Shown here one piece after another: positions 9,111 through 17,443 of a stretch of 49,691 bases of DNA. Made by a program: the position numbers and the translations under genes. The DNA comes from Peptococcaceae bacterium (GTDB lineage: Bacteria; Bacillota; Desulfitobacteriia; Desulfitobacteriales; Syntrophobotulaceae): positions 1 through 49,691 of the forward strand of contig WRJI01000008.1 in NCBI GenBank assembly GCA_009778595.1, given 5' to 3'. The notes under the pieces are model-generated. The model searched no databases. It was not told the DNA's origin and was given only the letters and a program-made list of their open reading frames with translations. The stretch's first letter is position 1, and every line of letters begins with the position of its first letter.

Positions 9111-9178
9111 GTGGGCTGAGGGTTTTTGCGGGAGCGATTCCCCACCCATGCTTGTTTGGAGTAAAGGAGAGAAAAGAA

Positions 9179-10258
9179 ATGGATCGCGTTTACAATTTTT
9201 CAGCTGGACCGGCAGCATTACCGGTTAAGGTGCTGGAAAAAGCACAAAAACAATTGGTTGCCTATGAGTCGGCCGGCATGTCGGTCATGGAGATGAGTCA
9301 TCGCTCAGCCGCATTCGAAGAAATCATTGCGAACGCTCAAGAAATGTTGCGGCGTCTTATGAATATTCCGCCGAATTATCACGTGCTGTTTCTTCAGGGG
9401 GGAGCCAGTTCTCAGTTCTCGATGGTTCCCATGAATTTGATGCGCCAAGGGAAAGCGGATTTCGTGATAACCGGTCAATGGGCCAAAAAAGCCGCTGAGG
9501 AAGCAGCACGGTATGGTTCGGTTAACAAGATCGCATCGTCGGCGGATCGGACTTTCGCCTATATCCCGGAATTGGATACGGATACATTCGATCGGGAAGC
9601 CGATTATTTCCATATTACCGTGAACAACACAATATTTGGGACTCGGTTTTCGAGTCTGCCGGATACGGGAAACGTGCCATTGGTGACGGATATGTCCAGC
9701 TCGATTCTTTCTGAGGTGTATGATGTCAACCGATTCGGATTGATCTATGCGGGTGCACAAAAGAATATCGGACCGGCAGGTCTGACCATTGTTATTATCA
9801 GGGATGATTTGGTGGGGACCACGTTGCCTGGGACGCCGACCATGTTTGACTATAAGGTTCATGTGGAGAATAAGTCTCTTTATAATACACCGCCGACTTT
9901 TGCTGTCTATATCGCGATGCTTGTTTTTGAATGGTTATTGGAACAGGGTGGGGTCAGCGCAATTCAGCGATTGAATGAAGAAAAGGCGGCTCTTCTTTAC
10001 GATTTCCTGGATGCTTCGAAGCTTTTTGAAGGAACCGTGGATCGAAGGGATCGTTCCCTGATGAATGTTCCCTTTGTGACGGGGAAACCGGATGTTGATG
10101 CCAAGTTCATCAAGGAAGCCAAGCAAGCCGGGTTGGTTAATCTGGGCGGGCACCGTTCTGTAGGCGGTATGAGAGCGAGCATCTATAACGCCATGCCCCG
10201 GGAGGGTGTGGAGGCTTTGGTGGTTTTCATGAAGAAGTTTGAGGCGGATAATATATAA
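9179..10258 (+). CDS. serC: Phosphoserine aminotransferase
   Basis: PLP enzyme that transaminates 3-phosphohydroxypyruvate to phosphoserine (serine biosynthesis, also used in pyridoxal phosphate synthesis). The 359 residues start with the family hallmark NFSAGPAALP (6-15). MEMSHRS (37-43), FLQGGASSQF (71-80) and the PLP lysine Lys195 in AGAQKNIGPAG are present. The C-terminal VNLGGHRSVGGMRASIYNAM block carries the phosphate-binding arginines. ATG 9179 is preceded by AAGGAG at 9 nt. serA starts 20 nt after the stop, so the two genes form an operon. Confidence 0.95.
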   Translation: MDRVYNFSAGPAALPVKVLEKAQKQLVAYESAGMSVMEMSHRSAAFEEIIANAQEMLRRLMNIPPNYHVLFLQGGASSQFSMVPMNLMRQGKADFVITGQWAKKAAEEAARYGSVNKIASSADRTFAYIPELDTDTFDREADYFHITVNNTIFGTRFSSLPDTGNVPLVTDMSSSILSEVYDVNRFGLIYAGAQKNIGPAGLTIVIIRDDLVGTTLPGTPTMFDYKVHVENKSLYNTPPTFAVYIAMLVFEWLLEQGGVSAIQRLNEEKAALLYDFLDASKLFEGTVDRRDRSLMNVPFVTGKPDVDAKFIKEAKQAGLVNLGGHRSVGGMRASIYNAMPREGVEALVVFMKKFEADNI

Positions 10259-10278
10259 TTTTTTGTGGAGGATTGAGC

Positions 10279-11460
10279 ATGTATAAGATTGTTACGTTGA
10301 ATAATATTGCTAAGCAGGGATTGAGTTGTTTTTCTGAGGATAATTATGTTATTTCTAACAAAGACGACAATCCGGATGGGATTGTCCTGAGAAGTTTTAA
10401 TATGCATGATATGGAATTGCCGGCTAGCCTGAAAGCGGTGGCCAGGGCCGGAGCCGGCGTCAACAATATTCCTGTGGAGGCTTGTTCGGAACGGGGTGTT
10501 GTTGTGTTCAATACACCGGGGGCGAATGCCAACGCGGTTAAGGAACTGGTGCTGGCGTCTCTGCTGTTGTCTTCCCGGAAGATCGTGCAAGGCATAACGT
10601 GGGTAAAGACTCTACAAGGCCGGGAGGATGTGGCAGAGGCTGTTGAGAAGAATAAAGCTCAATTCATCGGGCCGGAAATCTTAGGCAAAAAGCTTGGGGT
10701 CATTGGTCTTGGCGCTATTGGTGTGCTTGTGGCTAACGACGCGTATCGTTTGGGAATGGAAGTCTACGGGTTTGACCCCTTTATTTCTGTGGATGCGGCC
10801 TGGAATCTGTCCCGGCATATAACCAAAGCGGCTTCTTTGGATGAAATCTATCGCACCTGCGATTATATTACCATCCATGTTCCTTTTGGTTCCAAGACGG
10901 AGAATATGGTGAATAAGGACAGCTTTGCGTTGATGAAAGAAGGGACGCGGTTGCTTAATTTCTCCCGGGCCGGCCTGGTCAATAATGACGATTTACTGAA
11001 AGCCATCGCTGCCGGGACGATCGGTTGTTATGTGACAGATTTTCCTGTCCCGGCGCTGTTGGGGAATGAAGCCGTTATACCTGTTCCTCATCTGGGGGCT
11101 TCTACGCCGGAATCTGAAGAGAACTGCTCTGTTATGGCAAGCAAGCAACTGAAGGATTATCTTGAGTATGGTACAATTGTTAATTCGGTGAATTATCCCA
11201 ACTGTTATCTGCCTCACAGCGGTCGAAGAAGATTCAGCGTTATTCACAAAAATGTTCCCAAGGTGATTGGGGCTTTGACAGAACTTCTTGGTGACAAAGG
11301 AATCAATATCAGCGATATGATTAACAAGAGCCGAGATAAAAATGCCCTGACTCTCATTGATGTTGATGTTGATGCGACCCGGGAAGTGGATGAGGCTCTT
11401 CAGTCTCTGAGGTCGGAAATGCTGAATATGGATTCAGTGATCAATGTAAGGATCCTCTAG
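10279..11460 (+). CDS. serA: D-3-phosphoglycerate dehydrogenase, short ACT-domain form
   Basis: First step of serine biosynthesis: NAD-dependent oxidation of 3-phosphoglycerate. The 393 residues have an N-terminal substrate domain, a Rossmann domain with VIGLGAIG (141-148), Arg230 in FSRAGLV, the catalytic His271 in PHLGASTPESEENC, and a C-terminal ACT domain (from about 320; LLGDKGINISDMINKS), the usual site of serine feedback. The region that normally reads DVFxxEP is CYVTDFPVPALL (250-261), so the catalytic-triad glutamate seems to be missing. GGAGG at 10267-10271 sets the start. Position between serC and a DUF1015 gene supports the call. Confidence 0.92.
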   Translation: MYKIVTLNNIAKQGLSCFSEDNYVISNKDDNPDGIVLRSFNMHDMELPASLKAVARAGAGVNNIPVEACSERGVVVFNTPGANANAVKELVLASLLLSSRKIVQGITWVKTLQGREDVAEAVEKNKAQFIGPEILGKKLGVIGLGAIGVLVANDAYRLGMEVYGFDPFISVDAAWNLSRHITKAASLDEIYRTCDYITIHVPFGSKTENMVNKDSFALMKEGTRLLNFSRAGLVNNDDLLKAIAAGTIGCYVTDFPVPALLGNEAVIPVPHLGASTPESEENCSVMASKQLKDYLEYGTIVNSVNYPNCYLPHSGRRRFSVIHKNVPKVIGALTELLGDKGINISDMINKSRDKNALTLIDVDVDATREVDEALQSLRSEMLNMDSVINVRIL

Positions 11461-11510
11461 AACCGGCCATGATAAGATAATTATCGCGAGGGTTATTTGG
11501 AGAGGTTTGT

Positions 11511-12794
11511 ATGATTGTCAGAGCTTTTACGGCCATTAGGCCGGTACCTGAGTATGCCGCACTTGTGGCGGCATTGCCCTATGATGTTATGAGTTTAGCT
11601 GAAGCCAGAGAGATGGCCCGGGATAATCCGTATTCTTTTTTGCGTGTGGACCGGGCGGAGATCGATTTGGCGGATGATATCGATCCTTATGACGAGCTTG
11701 TGTATGAACGGGCCCGGGCAGCGTTGGTTATGTTGATGGAGAAGGGAGTCCTCAGGGAAGAGGAAACCCCTTGTCTGTACATTTATCGGTTAACCAGGGA
11801 GGGCCGTTCCCAGACTGGGATTGTCGCCTGTGTGGGTGTTGACGATTATTTGGGAAACCGTATCAAAAAGCATGAGTTGACTCGCGAAGATAAAGAGCGG
11901 GATCGTGTCCGCCATGTGGATGTCTGTAACGCTCATACCGGTCCGGTGTTTTTGATTTATCGGGCGCAGGTTGAGATCGCTGCCGCCGTGACGGCTTGGC
12001 AGCAGGAGAGGGAAAGGGTTTGCGCGTTTACTGCTGAGGATAACGTGTGTCATGAAGTATGGCGTATTGACGACAGGAGTTTGGTGGAGCGGCTGGAGGA
12101 GGCTTTCTGCTGTGTGGAGGCTTTCTATATTGCCGACGGGCACCATCGCATGGCGGCGGCAGCACAGGTGTGTCAGAAGAGACGGCAGGAGAATCCGGTG
12201 TTTACGGGGCAGGAAGGTTATAATTACGCTCTGGCGGTGGCCTTTCCGGATGATCAGATGCGCATTATGGCTTACAATAGGCTGGTGCGGGATCTAAACG
12301 GGCTGACAGAAGTGGATTTTGTGCGGAAGGTCGAAAAATATTTTTGTGGTGGTCGATGTGACGGACACGTTTGTCAATTGACAATGGATGGTGATGTTTT
12401 GGGGATTGCAAGCGCGGGCAGACCGACAAAACCCCGATGTATCGGCATGTATTTGGGAAAAAAATGGTATATGCTGAATATGCCGGAGTCTTCTGTTCCG
12501 GATGATCCGATAGAGGTTTTGGATGTTTCGTTGCTGCAGAATAGGATCTTGGGGCCGATTCTGGGGATTCACAATCCCCGGCGGGATCAGCGGATAGATT
12601 TTGTCGGTGGAATCCGCGGGTTAGGGGAACTGGAAAGACGGGTCAATTCCGGAGAGATGGCGGTAGCTTTTGCTTTGCACCCTATTTCGATTGACGAACT
12701 GTTTCGTGTGTCTGACAAAGGTGAAACGATGCCTCCGAAGTCCACTTGGTTTGAGCCTAAGCTGCGGAGCGGATTATTCGTCCATAAGTTGTGA
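11511..12794 (+). CDS. DUF1015 family protein (serine operon; possible kinase-like)
   Basis: Cytoplasmic 427-residue protein of the DUF1015 (COG4198-type) family, with no proven function that I can name. Conserved family blocks are visible: ALPYDV (21-26), NPYSFLRV (39-46), KKHELTREDKERDR (119-132) and IADGHHRMAAA (207-217). The DGHHR motif (209-213) also occurs in ParB-fold free-serine kinases (SerK/SbnI) as I recall. Together with the serC-serA operon position (50-nt gap, GGAGAGG site), this suggests a role in phosphoserine/serine metabolism, perhaps in place of a classical phosphoserine phosphatase, which is absent here. That role is inference. The gene converges on the JAMM gene with a 15-nt gap and no clear terminator. 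Confidence 0.85.
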   Translation: MIVRAFTAIRPVPEYAALVAALPYDVMSLAEAREMARDNPYSFLRVDRAEIDLADDIDPYDELVYERARAALVMLMEKGVLREEETPCLYIYRLTREGRSQTGIVACVGVDDYLGNRIKKHELTREDKERDRVRHVDVCNAHTGPVFLIYRAQVEIAAAVTAWQQERERVCAFTAEDNVCHEVWRIDDRSLVERLEEAFCCVEAFYIADGHHRMAAAAQVCQKRRQENPVFTGQEGYNYALAVAFPDDQMRIMAYNRLVRDLNGLTEVDFVRKVEKYFCGGRCDGHVCQLTMDGDVLGIASAGRPTKPRCIGMYLGKKWYMLNMPESSVPDDPIEVLDVSLLQNRILGPILGIHNPRRDQRIDFVGGIRGLGELERRVNSGEMAVAFALHPISIDELFRVSDKGETMPPKSTWFEPKLRSGLFVHKL

Positions 12795-12809
12795 ACAGTG
12801 AACGGGAAA

Positions 12810-13220
12810 TCAGGTGACCCCGTTTTTATCGAAATACTTAATAGATAGGTTGGAGCCGTTTTTGTCGCATTGTCCCATGGCGAAGATCGTTAGACCCAAA
12901 GCCGGTCCGTATTTTGCCATCGTGAAATCCGGGCCTGACGGGACGGCATTGCCTTGATGAGGATGGGTGTGTACAAAACCTACTGGTTTATCTGTTATGC
13001 TGGGCTTTTTCAAATAGCCCAGCACCAAACCGTTAACAACAGTCCACCAATTTTTTGTTTTGAATCCCTGATACGCTTTTCCGAAGAAGTATTCACTTCC
13101 GCGTCTGAATAAGACCGCCCCGTATTCAATATTATCACTTTTGGGGGCGTATTCCTTTATCCAGGTCTCGATGACAGTATGATAATTTTTCGCTGGGTTT
13201 ACATTTTGTTCTGGGGACAT
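12810..13220 (-). CDS. JAMM-motif protein (DUF4329-like putative metallo-isopeptidase)
   Basis: Small soluble protein (136 residues) with a near-complete JAMM zinc signature: Glu32 (NIEYGAVLF), HTH at 84-86 (VGFVHTHPH) and PSGPD at 94-98 (Ser95, Asp98), that is HxH...SxxD. Such domains hydrolyse isopeptide or peptide bonds in deubiquitinase-like enzymes and in domains attached to Rhs/polymorphic toxins (DUF4329). No signal peptide or membrane segment is seen. AAGGAGATGGTTAT lies just before the ATG. It follows the STM401x-like cluster on the same strand but is separated from it by a hairpin repeat, so membership is uncertain. It may be an independent toxin-type or defence domain. Activity and substrate are unknown. 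Confidence 0.65.
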   Translation of the reverse strand: MSPEQNVNPAKNYHTVIETWIKEYAPKSDNIEYGAVLFRRGSEYFFGKAYQGFKTKNWWTVVNGLVLGYLKKPSITDKPVGFVHTHPHQGNAVPSGPDFTMAKYGPALGLTIFAMGQCDKNGSNLSIKYFDKNGVT

Positions 13221-13290
13221 ATAACCATCTCCTTGTTTTGGTGTGTTGTTTATTTAGTCCTTACTCATGAGGCTCTTTACACACTATACA

Positions 13291-13347
13291 CTAATGCGGG
13301 CTACGCCCGCAAGTATCCAGTATTCAGTATTCAGGATTCAGAATGAT
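13291..13347 (+). repeat. Dispersed hairpin repeat, copy A (3'-truncated)
   Basis: Begins CTAATGCGGGCTACGCCCGC (6-bp stem GCGGGC/GCCCGC, loop tac), followed by AAGTATCCAG and near-tandem ATTCAG units. It lacks the GTGGATTTTCTTG...GCGTC right half seen in copies B-D. It overlaps the 3' end of the radical SAM-HAD gene and supplies that gene's stop codon. Confidence 0.85.
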
Positions 13348-15199
13348 TCAGGATACTTTGAGCCTTGCCGCGGCGGAGCATAGAGCCGCACAAGACCGGA
13401 GAACGGTTTGCGGGGCAGGCCACGTCCAGACCGCCCCCCCTAGGGCTAAGATCCCCAATAGCGCAGACTTTTTTGGCCGCATTTTTGACCGCAGCCCCCG
13501 AGCCGGGGACACAGACCGAGTCGGCAAAATGTTGGAGCATGGGGATATCGTTTTCGCTGTTGCCGATAACCGTGACAAAGGACTCGAAAAGTTGCAGGTG
13601 TTTGCAGATTTCCAGGATCCCGTTGAGCTTGGATGCTTCTTTGGAGACGATACCGCAGGTATTGTCTTCCAGAACAAAACGGGTACCGAATGCTTTGGCA
13701 CCGGCTTCGGCATGTTTTCTGAGGGCCGTCATTTGAAGGGGGGATTCAAGGGTGTTATCCATGAACGCGTGGTTTTGCAAAGTGATTTTATGCAGAATCC
13801 CGTCTTCCCGATAGGGAATGACTTGAGCCGGAAAGGATGCCTCCATATGAGTCTGCACAGATTCATTCAGAGGGATGATTCTTTTATAGTTGTCGGAAAA
13901 AATACGGATATCGGAACCTTCTGCGAAAACCCCACCGGCGATGTATCGCCAGATCTTGTCGCCGGTTTGCCTGGCAAAGGGGAAGGGGAGAGATGTGGCC
14001 AAAAAAACGAGTCCTGTTTCCGCGAGAAGATCAACGGCTTGAAGATGTTTATCTGGTATTGTGCCGGAGATGTCGGTCAAGGTTCCGTCCATATCAAAGA
14101 AAAAAGCTCTTTGCTGATTCGGGATTCGAAAAGCGCGGTCTTTTTCCAGTCCGCAAACGTCAAAGATGTCGGTCCGATTTGAGTAGGCCAGATAACAATG
14201 GCAGGAGCGCGTGTTCCGGATTATCTTTGAGGGTGTGGGGGGTGTTTTGTGGTTTAAGGGAACCGGCACAGGTGTGGGGTTTGGTGGGAGGCTTGAGGAC
14301 GTGGGTGGGGGAGAGAAGGGTTGTGGGTCGTAAATGTTGCCTAGCTTATTTCTGCTGATGAGACAAGGGAAGATGGTCCCGTTCGCTTCAACGAAGAAGC
14401 TTTCTTTGCCTCCCCGGCAATGTGCCGGTTGGGCAGGATGATCCTGAAGTTCATAGATAAACAGCGGATCGATGGCAAGAAGATTGCTGATATCATGCTG
14501 TGTATAGGTTATGTTCATGCCTTCTGCCGCGTTAATCCAGAGGTAGATGTTTCTCGGCAACAGACGGCGCAATTCTGTAAGTATTTCAGTATGTTTGGGG
14601 AGTCCAACAGCCCCGACGGAGAAGAGAATCTTGTTTTGATAGAGTTCCTGACATTGTTTCAGGAACTGATCAAGGGATGTCTGGGTAGGATGGAAGGTAC
14701 ACCACAACCTGATCTTGCTGAGCACAGATTTGGTGTTGTTCATGTCCCGGCGTGATTGGTTTTTGGGACTGAAACCTAGGTGTCCCAAGAAATTTTCGAC
14801 AGAAAAACTGAGGTTGGTTTGGCAGCCGACTTTGGCAATGGACGCGCTCGCACAAAGTTGTGCCAGAGCTTCTTGGTAATAGGAATGGATAAGGGCTTCT
14901 CCGTGGGGAACAAACATAACGGAAAGATTGTTGCCGATTTCGGGGACCTTGGCACAGAATTTTTCCAAAGCCAACCGATCTCGGGCTCTTTCTCTGTCTA
15001 AAGCTTCTTTCTTGGCGTAGGCTCTTTCTTGAGCTTGGGTTCCTTCCTTAATGGGAGTCTCTTCTTTGGTGTAGACCTCTTCCTTGGTATGGGTTGATCG
15101 CGAGGTTTTGTGAAAAGGACAGTAGGAGCACCGATAGTTGCAGGATCGCAACAAACCTCGATAGTATATGGTGTTGTGATGTTTGGTTTGACTAGACAT
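13331..15199 (-). CDS. STM4011-type radical SAM protein fused to a HAD phosphatase
   Basis: A 622-residue two-part protein. The N-terminal part carries a radical SAM cluster, CNYRCSYC (Cys20, Cys24, Cys27), and later cysteines at 279, 333, 335 and 349 that may bind a second cluster. The C-terminal part (about 364-615) is a Cof-type HAD phosphatase with FFFDMDGTLTD (Asp369, Asp371) and GNSENDIPML (546-555). Two low-complexity inserts stand out: a charged K/E/A/R stretch at about 38-80 directly after the radical SAM cysteines, and a Pro/Ser linker at about 292-325. Start overlaps the previous gene's stop by 8 nt (ATGTCTAG). By order and neighbours it corresponds to the STM4011 family. The HAD fusion is unusual as far as I know. 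The last few codons lie in repeat copy A. Substrate unknown. Confidence 0.75.
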   Translation of the reverse strand: MSSQTKHHNTIYYRGLLRSCNYRCSYCPFHKTSRSTHTKEEVYTKEETPIKEGTQAQERAYAKKEALDRERARDRLALEKFCAKVPEIGNNLSVMFVPHGEALIHSYYQEALAQLCASASIAKVGCQTNLSFSVENFLGHLGFSPKNQSRRDMNNTKSVLSKIRLWCTFHPTQTSLDQFLKQCQELYQNKILFSVGAVGLPKHTEILTELRRLLPRNIYLWINAAEGMNITYTQHDISNLLAIDPLFIYELQDHPAQPAHCRGGKESFFVEANGTIFPCLISRNKLGNIYDPQPFSPPPTSSSLPPNPTPVPVPLNHKTPPTPSKIIRNTRSCHCYLAYSNRTDIFDVCGLEKDRAFRIPNQQRAFFFDMDGTLTDISGTIPDKHLQAVDLLAETGLVFLATSLPFPFARQTGDKIWRYIAGGVFAEGSDIRIFSDNYKRIIPLNESVQTHMEASFPAQVIPYREDGILHKITLQNHAFMDNTLESPLQMTALRKHAEAGAKAFGTRFVLEDNTCGIVSKEASKLNGILEICKHLQLFESFVTVIGNSENDIPMLQHFADSVCVPGSGAAVKNAAKKVCAIGDLSPRGGGLDVACPANRSPVLCGSMLRRGKAQSILNHSES

Positions 15200-16475
15200 T
15201 GAGCCTCTTCCGTTGTTCTGTTTTATGCCGGACTTCTTGAGAGATCAGGCTGGGACCAAGATTGTCTGAAAGGGACAACCCCAGGGGCGTCAGGCTGATT
15301 TGGGTATTGTGGATTCGGGTGTAGGGATTGTCTTGACGGGACCATTCGTAGAGAACAGGGAAATCGTCACAAAGTTCTGACAGAAAAGTCTCCCGGTATT
15401 GGGCAGGGGAGACACCGAACACATGTAAAAGGTTTTTGATGACAAAGCGGCGTTTGAGTTCATCCTGGTTCAGCAAATAGCCATGTGTAACCAGTGTTTT
15501 GTTGGGTGTGGCTATATAGTGTTCAATGATTTGCTTGCATGGGGTCCGGCCTGGTGCATATGGCTGGGAATAGTGAAGATTCCCCAGATAACTGCGGCCG
15601 CCGCAGCCTATGGCCAACATCGGGTCAAAACCGCAGCTTGTCGGGGAGGGGGAAGGGGTTTTGACGAATCGCCGCATGGAGATTTGGGTGTACCCTGATG
15701 ATGTCAGGATATCTCGCGCCAGTAGGTACATGGCGTAGGTGTGCTCATGAATGTGTAGGCCTGTATTTGCCAGGGCGGTTCCCTGGCGGATGTAGAGAGG
15801 GTAGACAAAGAATTCATCGGGTTCGAATTTGAGCCCTTCCTCCAAGGAGGTTTGGAGTGAGGAGAGAGTTTGTTCCGGGATTCCGTAGATCAGATCCAGG
15901 TTGAGAGTCGGAAAGCGGAATGCTTTGAGCAATTCCAAGGCCTGGTACACAGCTGTGGTTGGATGGTGGCGTTTCAGTACGGCCAGTTCATTGTCCAAAA
16001 AACTTTGGACGCCTATGCTGACCCGGTCGGTTTGGTATGTTTCTAGAATTTGCAGCTTGGTTTTGGTGGTTTCGTTAGGGGAGGTTTCGATGCAGGTATA
16101 GGCTTGGCTCTGATCAGGCAGCAGGCATAGGAGCTTATCCAGCTGGGCCTCAGAGAATATCAGAGGGGTACCTCCGCCTATGGTGATTTGTTGTGAGTTG
16201 CCGGGGATTTCTGGCAGGCCAAATTGGGCGATCTGTTGTTTCATAGCGTCTAAGTAACGGTCGAAGGTTTCTCCGGTCTGACCTGTTATGGAAAAGAGAT
16301 TGCAGTACCCGCATTTGGTTGCACAAAAGGGTATATGGAAATAGATCTCGGCTTGGGCAAGATCACAGGTATTCAGATAGTCAAAAACGTTAATTCCCTT
16401 GAGAGGCTCATAGGCTGTCTTATGGGGATAGCTGTACATATAAGCTTGATAGATATCGGACAGTGCAATTGTCAT
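15192..16475 (-). CDS. STM4012-type HemN-like radical SAM protein
   Basis: Radical SAM enzyme of the coproporphyrinogen oxidase-like (HemN/HemW) superfamily, 427 residues. The motif IYFHIPFCATKCGYC gives Cys51, Cys55 and Cys58. TIGGGTPLIF and DLIYGIPEQT are typical HemN-family blocks. The N-terminal YMYSYPHKTAYEPL (12-25) is the phrase I associate with the STM4012 family, which is distinct from true HemN. It lies third from the 3' end of the five-gene cluster and overlaps the next gene by 8 nt. Real function is not known. Assignment to porphyrin oxidation would be misleading because no heme genes are nearby. Confidence 0.8.
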   Translation of the reverse strand: MTIALSDIYQAYMYSYPHKTAYEPLKGINVFDYLNTCDLAQAEIYFHIPFCATKCGYCNLFSITGQTGETFDRYLDAMKQQIAQFGLPEIPGNSQQITIGGGTPLIFSEAQLDKLLCLLPDQSQAYTCIETSPNETTKTKLQILETYQTDRVSIGVQSFLDNELAVLKRHHPTTAVYQALELLKAFRFPTLNLDLIYGIPEQTLSSLQTSLEEGLKFEPDEFFVYPLYIRQGTALANTGLHIHEHTYAMYLLARDILTSSGYTQISMRRFVKTPSPSPTSCGFDPMLAIGCGGRSYLGNLHYSQPYAPGRTPCKQIIEHYIATPNKTLVTHGYLLNQDELKRRFVIKNLLHVFGVSPAQYRETFLSELCDDFPVLYEWSRQDNPYTRIHNTQISLTPLGLSLSDNLGPSLISQEVRHKTEQRKRLNV

Positions 16476-16532
16476 GGATTCAGTCCCGCTTTTTTGAAAA
16501 GAGTTGAGATGTGAAAGCCCGGCTATGTCTAT

Positions 16533-17426
16533 TCACAGAAAAAAATGTTTGTAAGGGACAGTATTGGTTACTTCATGGTTGAACCCGTGAAACAAATAGC
16601 CATCGTCTTGTTCCGGGTAGCATGACCCATGATCGGAGCAGGCGATGACGAAGGTTTCTCCTCGTCTGCGAAAGGCGTCGAAAAGTACAGGCAAACGTTG
16701 ATCAACGTAACGTAGGGCGGCAGCGTGGGTTTCTATGGTGTCCTTCTTCTTGGTATTGTCCATATAAAAATAATTGGGGTAGTGAATCGCACAGATATTG
16801 ATATACATCATAACTCGTCGGGCAGGTGCGATGTTCTCCAAGACCTCAACGGCTTTGGCGATCTGATGATCCGGGCTTGTTTTGACACTGCAGCCGAACC
16901 GGGGCGTCCAATAACTCTGCCGGAACATAGCCGGAAAAACCTTGCCAATATCGGAGCGGTTGTTAAAAAAGGCGACACCACCAATACACACGGTTTCATA
17001 GCCGACTTTTTCCAACCCTTGGATAAATGTCGGGCCGTCAAAGGCGAAGGATTTGGGCGGAGAGACTTTTCCCATGCCTATCCCTTTGGGGAAAAACAGC
17101 ATGTTCTTCTTGGTCATGGGGGTGGGGTCCAATGATGTCGGCAAAAACCCCGCAAACATGGCGTGATGGGAAGGATAGGTGAAGTTTCCCGCCGCGCCGC
17201 GTTTTTCCCATGGACCGTATTGGTTGAGCACCGGAGTCCCGCCAATCTCCTGTTCTTGGTAAGCAACATCCCAACGGAGGGTGTCCAGGCATAGAAACAG
17301 GATATCCGTAGTGCCGACCACATCATTCATATTGAGGTTGTTTTTGTTGTCTTTTATGCCTTTCAGCAATTCTCCCGGGGAGGGGAGAGGAATTTCGGCC
17401 GGAAGGAAAAGCTCTTTAAGTCCCAT
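16533..17426 (-). CDS. STM4013-type alkaline phosphatase/sulfatase superfamily hydrolase
   Basis: 297-residue hydrolase of the metal-dependent alkaline phosphatase superfamily. Metal-binding features are visible: LFLCLDTLRWD (Asp48), the nucleophile region NFTYPSHHAMFAGFLP (81-96, Thr83 or a nearby Ser), SDHGS (264-268) and a late HGFNHE (280-285). No signal peptide is seen, so it probably acts in the cytoplasm. It lacks the CxPxR motif of formylglycine sulfatases, so it is not a target of the radical SAM enzymes as an ordinary anaerobic sulfatase. The start at 17426 has only a weak ribosome site, and an internal ATG at residue 33 (MNDVVG) is an alternative. The WGR/LRR gene ends 17 nt upstream. 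Confidence 0.75.
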   Translation of the reverse strand: MGLKELFLPAEIPLPSPGELLKGIKDNKNNLNMNDVVGTTDILFLCLDTLRWDVAYQEQEIGGTPVLNQYGPWEKRGAAGNFTYPSHHAMFAGFLPTSLDPTPMTKKNMLFFPKGIGMGKVSPPKSFAFDGPTFIQGLEKVGYETVCIGGVAFFNNRSDIGKVFPAMFRQSYWTPRFGCSVKTSPDHQIAKAVEVLENIAPARRVMMYINICAIHYPNYFYMDNTKKKDTIETHAAALRYVDQRLPVLFDAFRRRGETFVIACSDHGSCYPEQDDGYLFHGFNHEVTNTVPYKHFFL

Positions 17427-17443
17427 AATGGTTTTTGCCCTGA

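Noticed and set aside
13343-14182. Long open frame (279 codons) on the plus strand opposite the radical SAM-HAD gene
   Set aside because: It mirrors the real minus-strand gene, has no recognisable motif or ribosome site, and the opposite strand encodes clear HAD motifs.
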